Source of the DNA: Portunus trituberculatus
Taxonomy: Eukaryota > Arthropoda > Malacostraca > Decapoda > Portunidae
Assembly (NCBI RefSeq): GCF_017591435.1
Contig: NC_059268.1
Coordinates: forward strand, 14,704,184 to 14,768,183
Direction: 5' to 3'
Length of the DNA: 64,000 nucleotides
Below are positions 61,701 to 64,000 of this stretch, piece after piece. The notes below the pieces were generated by a model. That model had not been told where the DNA came from, ran no database searches, and saw only the letters and a list, made by a program, of their open reading frames with translations. The translations under genes were made by a program, and so were the position numbers. Numbering within the stretch: position 1 is the first letter of the stretch; every line of letters begins with the position of its first letter.

Positions 61701-61855
61701 CTCTCTCTCTCTCTGCCTCAGGGATACAGGTAGTATCCTTCAAGCAGTGGCAGCAGCTGGACCAACACGAGATGCTAGCTGGGGCCAGGTTGGGCAAGCC
61801 TCGGGAGAAGGTAACCACGCTGCACAGAATGATGGAGCTGTCACACAGTGATTGA
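58725..61855 (+). CDS. Fdxr: NADPH:adrenodoxin oxidoreductase, mitochondrial
   Basis: Exons 58725-58859, 59079-59297, 59624-59839, 59963-60155, 60429-60618, 60767-60945, 61287-61460, 61722-61855, giving 479 aa (vertebrate forms are about 490). The enzyme passes electrons from NADPH through FAD to ferredoxin, feeding mitochondrial P450s (in arthropods the ecdysteroid-making enzymes) and Fe-S assembly. The N-terminus MLGVGRMLVPRGLVLVRSAY is Arg-rich and amphipathic like a matrix-targeting peptide. The FAD fingerprint GSGPAG is at 31-36. The NADP-site motif GQGNVA is at 170-175 and VGRRGPEH is at 213-220. The C-terminal flavin motif GW..GPVGV is at 383-392. All are intact. The exon 5 acceptor (GCCAG) is pyrimidine-poor and was chosen because it alone restores the LPRPRKRL frame. 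Confidence 0.93.
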
Positions 61856-61918
61856 AATGTAATTAGAGGTTGTGGTAAGTGTGAATGAAGTAGGTGTAGA
61901 AAAAATGGCAGTAATGTA

Positions 61919-62127
61919 GGGAGGCGGTGGCATAGTGGATGAGGTGGTGAGCATGGGATTGGGCAGACGTCCATGCGTAGATTCGAATCCCACCACGTAC
62001 ACTTTGCCATTTGTCGAGTGGTTTAAAAGTTACGTAGGTGTCACCATGATACCCAGGCTCTAGGTGGTTACACCCAAGATGGTGGTGATCTGGGCCCTAA
62101 TATGGATACCACTATAAATCAAATTTA
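61919..62127 (+). mobile_element. SINE-C copy, 3'-truncated
   Basis: The head GGGAGGCGGTGGCATAGTGG and B-box-like GATTCGAATCCCACC match the other copies. The body ends after ATGGATACCACTATAAAT, lacking the last about 100 bp. It lies in the 578 bp gap between the convergent FDXR and PWP2 genes. Confidence 0.75.
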
Positions 62128-62269
62128 GTATTGCATTGCATGTGTTGCTTCAGAAGATCTAAAACAATGGAGGGAGGGAGAGAGAAGGGCAGCAAGATGG
62201 ATATTAGTATCTTAACTCTTCCACTGCAATACAAAACAGTTAAGAGCACCAGAATTGTGTGAAATCTTT

Positions 62270-62400
62270 TAAGTACCTACAAGAAAGGAAACCCTCCCCC
62301 CTCCCTCCCTCCCTATAAGTGACTACAAAAAAGGAAACCTCTCCCCCTCCCTATAAGCAAATACAAAAAAAAAAAGGAAATCTCTCTTCCCTTCCCTTTC
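62270..62400. repeat. Three short tandem units of about 45 bp
   Basis: Three copies of AAGGAAACC/TCTCCC-type, CCTCCCTATAAG and a (T)ACAAAAAA run. Confidence 0.65.
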
Positions 62401-62433
62401 TGAAAAGCACCTTACAGGTTTGTTTGGGTAGTA

Positions 62434-64000
62434 TCATAAGCTTAGGTCTTCATCAAACAAATCCTCTATCTGTTCTTCACTGGGCACTACATGGGAGTCT
62501 TCATCTTCCTCTTGTTCTTCTTTAGGGGTGTTATCAGTCTTTCGTTTCTTTCTCAGCGATGCTTGTGACAGGAGATAGCTTAACATGTATTCATTGTGGC
62601 TGCATCTAGTAAAAAAAATGGGAGATAAATTAATATGTATTCATTGTGGTTGCATCTAGTAAAAAAATATTGGGTGTACAAAAATATTTTGATGGCTAAA
62701 TTATAAAATTTCTTTTAGACATTACAACATGATAAATATTTGAGGCCCAGCGTGCTATAGTATATACCCAAGCGCCATCCTGCTCAAATTTGAGATAATG
62801 CTATCACACGGTCAATCAGACCATATACTTTCATGTGGACGAGGTGGATGTGAAGAAATACAAGATAATATACGTGAAAAACCCAATAGAAATTTCTTGG
62901 GTTTACATCTTTAGCACTCGGCACACGTATTTTTATGCAGTGCGCGAGGTAAAAAAATATTTTATGGCAATAGCTTAACAAAATCATTATCAAACACTCT
63001 ATTGACACTCACCATCATTGTACAACATAAAACACACTAACCTCTGCCAGGTGTAATGGTTCTTGCATAAAATGAAAACTTTTTTGCCAATTCCTCATCT
63101 TTTTTGGTTAATGATGGGGGGGAGGGGGAGTGCAAACCCCATTACCCTAGATGTAATACTCTTCATGATATCAAAAACTTTGAACTCGATTTCTGAGACT
63201 TTTTAAAAATGGTGGATGGGTATACGTACATACTACAGTACGTGCGGCCTCATTTGTCTTTGACAAGTTGCAGTTCACAACAAGCCTGGGAATGAAAACT
63301 CCTTTAATTACTTACACTTTGCTGAGGTTGGTGTGGTGAAGAACAAGAGATTTTTGTAGTCCATTAAGGACACTCATAATTTGAGGGGAGCGAGTCTTGA
63401 GGTTGTTGCCGTGGGAGGTAACCAGTGCTGTAGCCCAGTGGCTGTAGAGCCCAATGTGTCTAGTAGATTCTATTGCTTCTGCTATGTAAGCAAGCACTCC
63501 TTCCACATATAACTGTGTCAGGTTGCTCACCACAACATTAACTGAAATTCCCGAAGGAACTTAGTCAAATATGACAAAGTAAAAGAAAGGTTCTAGTGAT
63601 GTTTGGCCGAGACCCCACAAGTCTTCTATCAGATTGGGGATAATTATTAAATCTATCATACTGAAGTTCTTTCATAATGAAGTTCCCCCAGTTGATTGAA
63701 AAATTAGCAATATGTATGTGCACACTTAAGATACCTACTTGATTGTACTGGAATGGTTTCGATGACCTCTTGTTTCAGGGTGTTGATGTTCAAACGCACA
63801 GCCATCATTAGAGCTGCAAAATTTTTTTTGGTTCACTAAAGCAATACTCTCACAAAAAATAACGTGATACAAGGAATCTGACACACCGATAATATAAAAA
63901 AAATCATAAGTTTATAATACTACAAATAGTATAATTACCTGTTGAATAATCTTTTTCTTTCAGCTTCTGTTTGATGGCTGATGGGGTGTTGGAGAAGTCA
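62434..64000 (-). CDS. Pwp2: Periodic tryptophan protein 2 (PWP2), C-terminal part
   Basis: Minus-strand exons in coding order: 64000-63939 (runs off the window), 63813-63739, 63541-63316, 62605-62434 (stop TGA at 62436-62434). Frames join exactly. The sequence is the C-terminal Utp12-type helical domain: ALMMAVRLN, LTQLYVEGVLAYIAEAIEST, HIGLYSHWATALVTSHG, VLNGLQKSLVLHHTNLSKVC and HNEYMLSYLLSQ. A basic then acidic tail ends DLFDEDLSL. PWP2 is a WD-repeat subunit of the UTP-B complex in the small-subunit processome and acts in the nucleolus on pre-rRNA. The WD repeats lie outside the window. Identified from the conserved order of blocks in PWP2. Other Utp12-domain proteins fit less well. Confidence 0.82.
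62556..62665. repeat. Tandem duplication over the last PWP2 acceptor
   Basis: The blocks GAGATA..TTAA.ATGTATTCATTGTGG and TGCATCTAGTAAAAAAA occur twice, 50 bp apart (centred on 62590 and 62640). On the minus strand both copies carry a TACTAG/ATGCA splice acceptor. The downstream one (at 62605) gives the correct frame. Confidence 0.8.

Overview
This is eukaryotic, intron-rich DNA, best read as a decapod crustacean, probably a crab. The evidence is an arthropod-type alpha-catenin, a mucin-type C-type lectin and a trypsin-like protease typical of arthropods, very dense CT/GA, CA/GT and CTA microsatellites, TTAGG-like motifs, and several tRNA-derived SINE families. I could not run a species-level search.

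Layout. 1-5.9 kb is repeat-rich intergenic DNA with two separate arrays of about 150 bp tandem units, many microsatellites and MITE-like elements. 5.95-12.19 kb (+) holds a ten-exon secreted trypsin-like serine protease. 14.57-18.34 kb (-) holds a seven-exon secreted C-type lectin with a very long Thr-rich repeat domain and a TATA promoter. 18.4-39.2 kb is a gene-poor block with LINE relics, three kinds of tRNA-headed or inverted-repeat element, long microsatellites, a G/T-skewed stretch and a LINE inserted inside a SINE. 39.26-52.62 kb (+) holds a complete alpha-catenin gene with two alternative first coding exons and two in-frame cassette exons near the 3' end. 52.6-58.7 kb is 3' UTR or intergenic sequence with an orphan candidate first exon and a promoter-like stretch. 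58.73-61.86 kb (+) holds the eight-exon mitochondrial adrenodoxin reductase. 62.43 kb to the window end (-) holds the last four exons of PWP2, convergent with the reductase.

The exon models for the four complete genes were built by hand from splice consensus, reading-frame continuity and remembered family sequences. All four close in frame from ATG to stop (468, 702, 948 maximum, and 479 aa). The genes do not look like one pathway. The protease and lectin are secreted, possibly hemolymph or cuticle proteins. Alpha-catenin is a junction protein, FDXR serves mitochondrial P450 and Fe-S chemistry, and PWP2 serves ribosome assembly.

The observations most worth a second look are the duplicated alpha-catenin first coding exon, its C-terminal cassette exons, the lectin repeat domain with a 390 bp higher-order duplication, two SINE families that share a body under different tRNA-like heads, the LINE-in-SINE nesting, and a TTAA-flanked piggyBac-like MITE family. 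I saw no prokaryote-type defence system, CRISPR array or rRNA gene.
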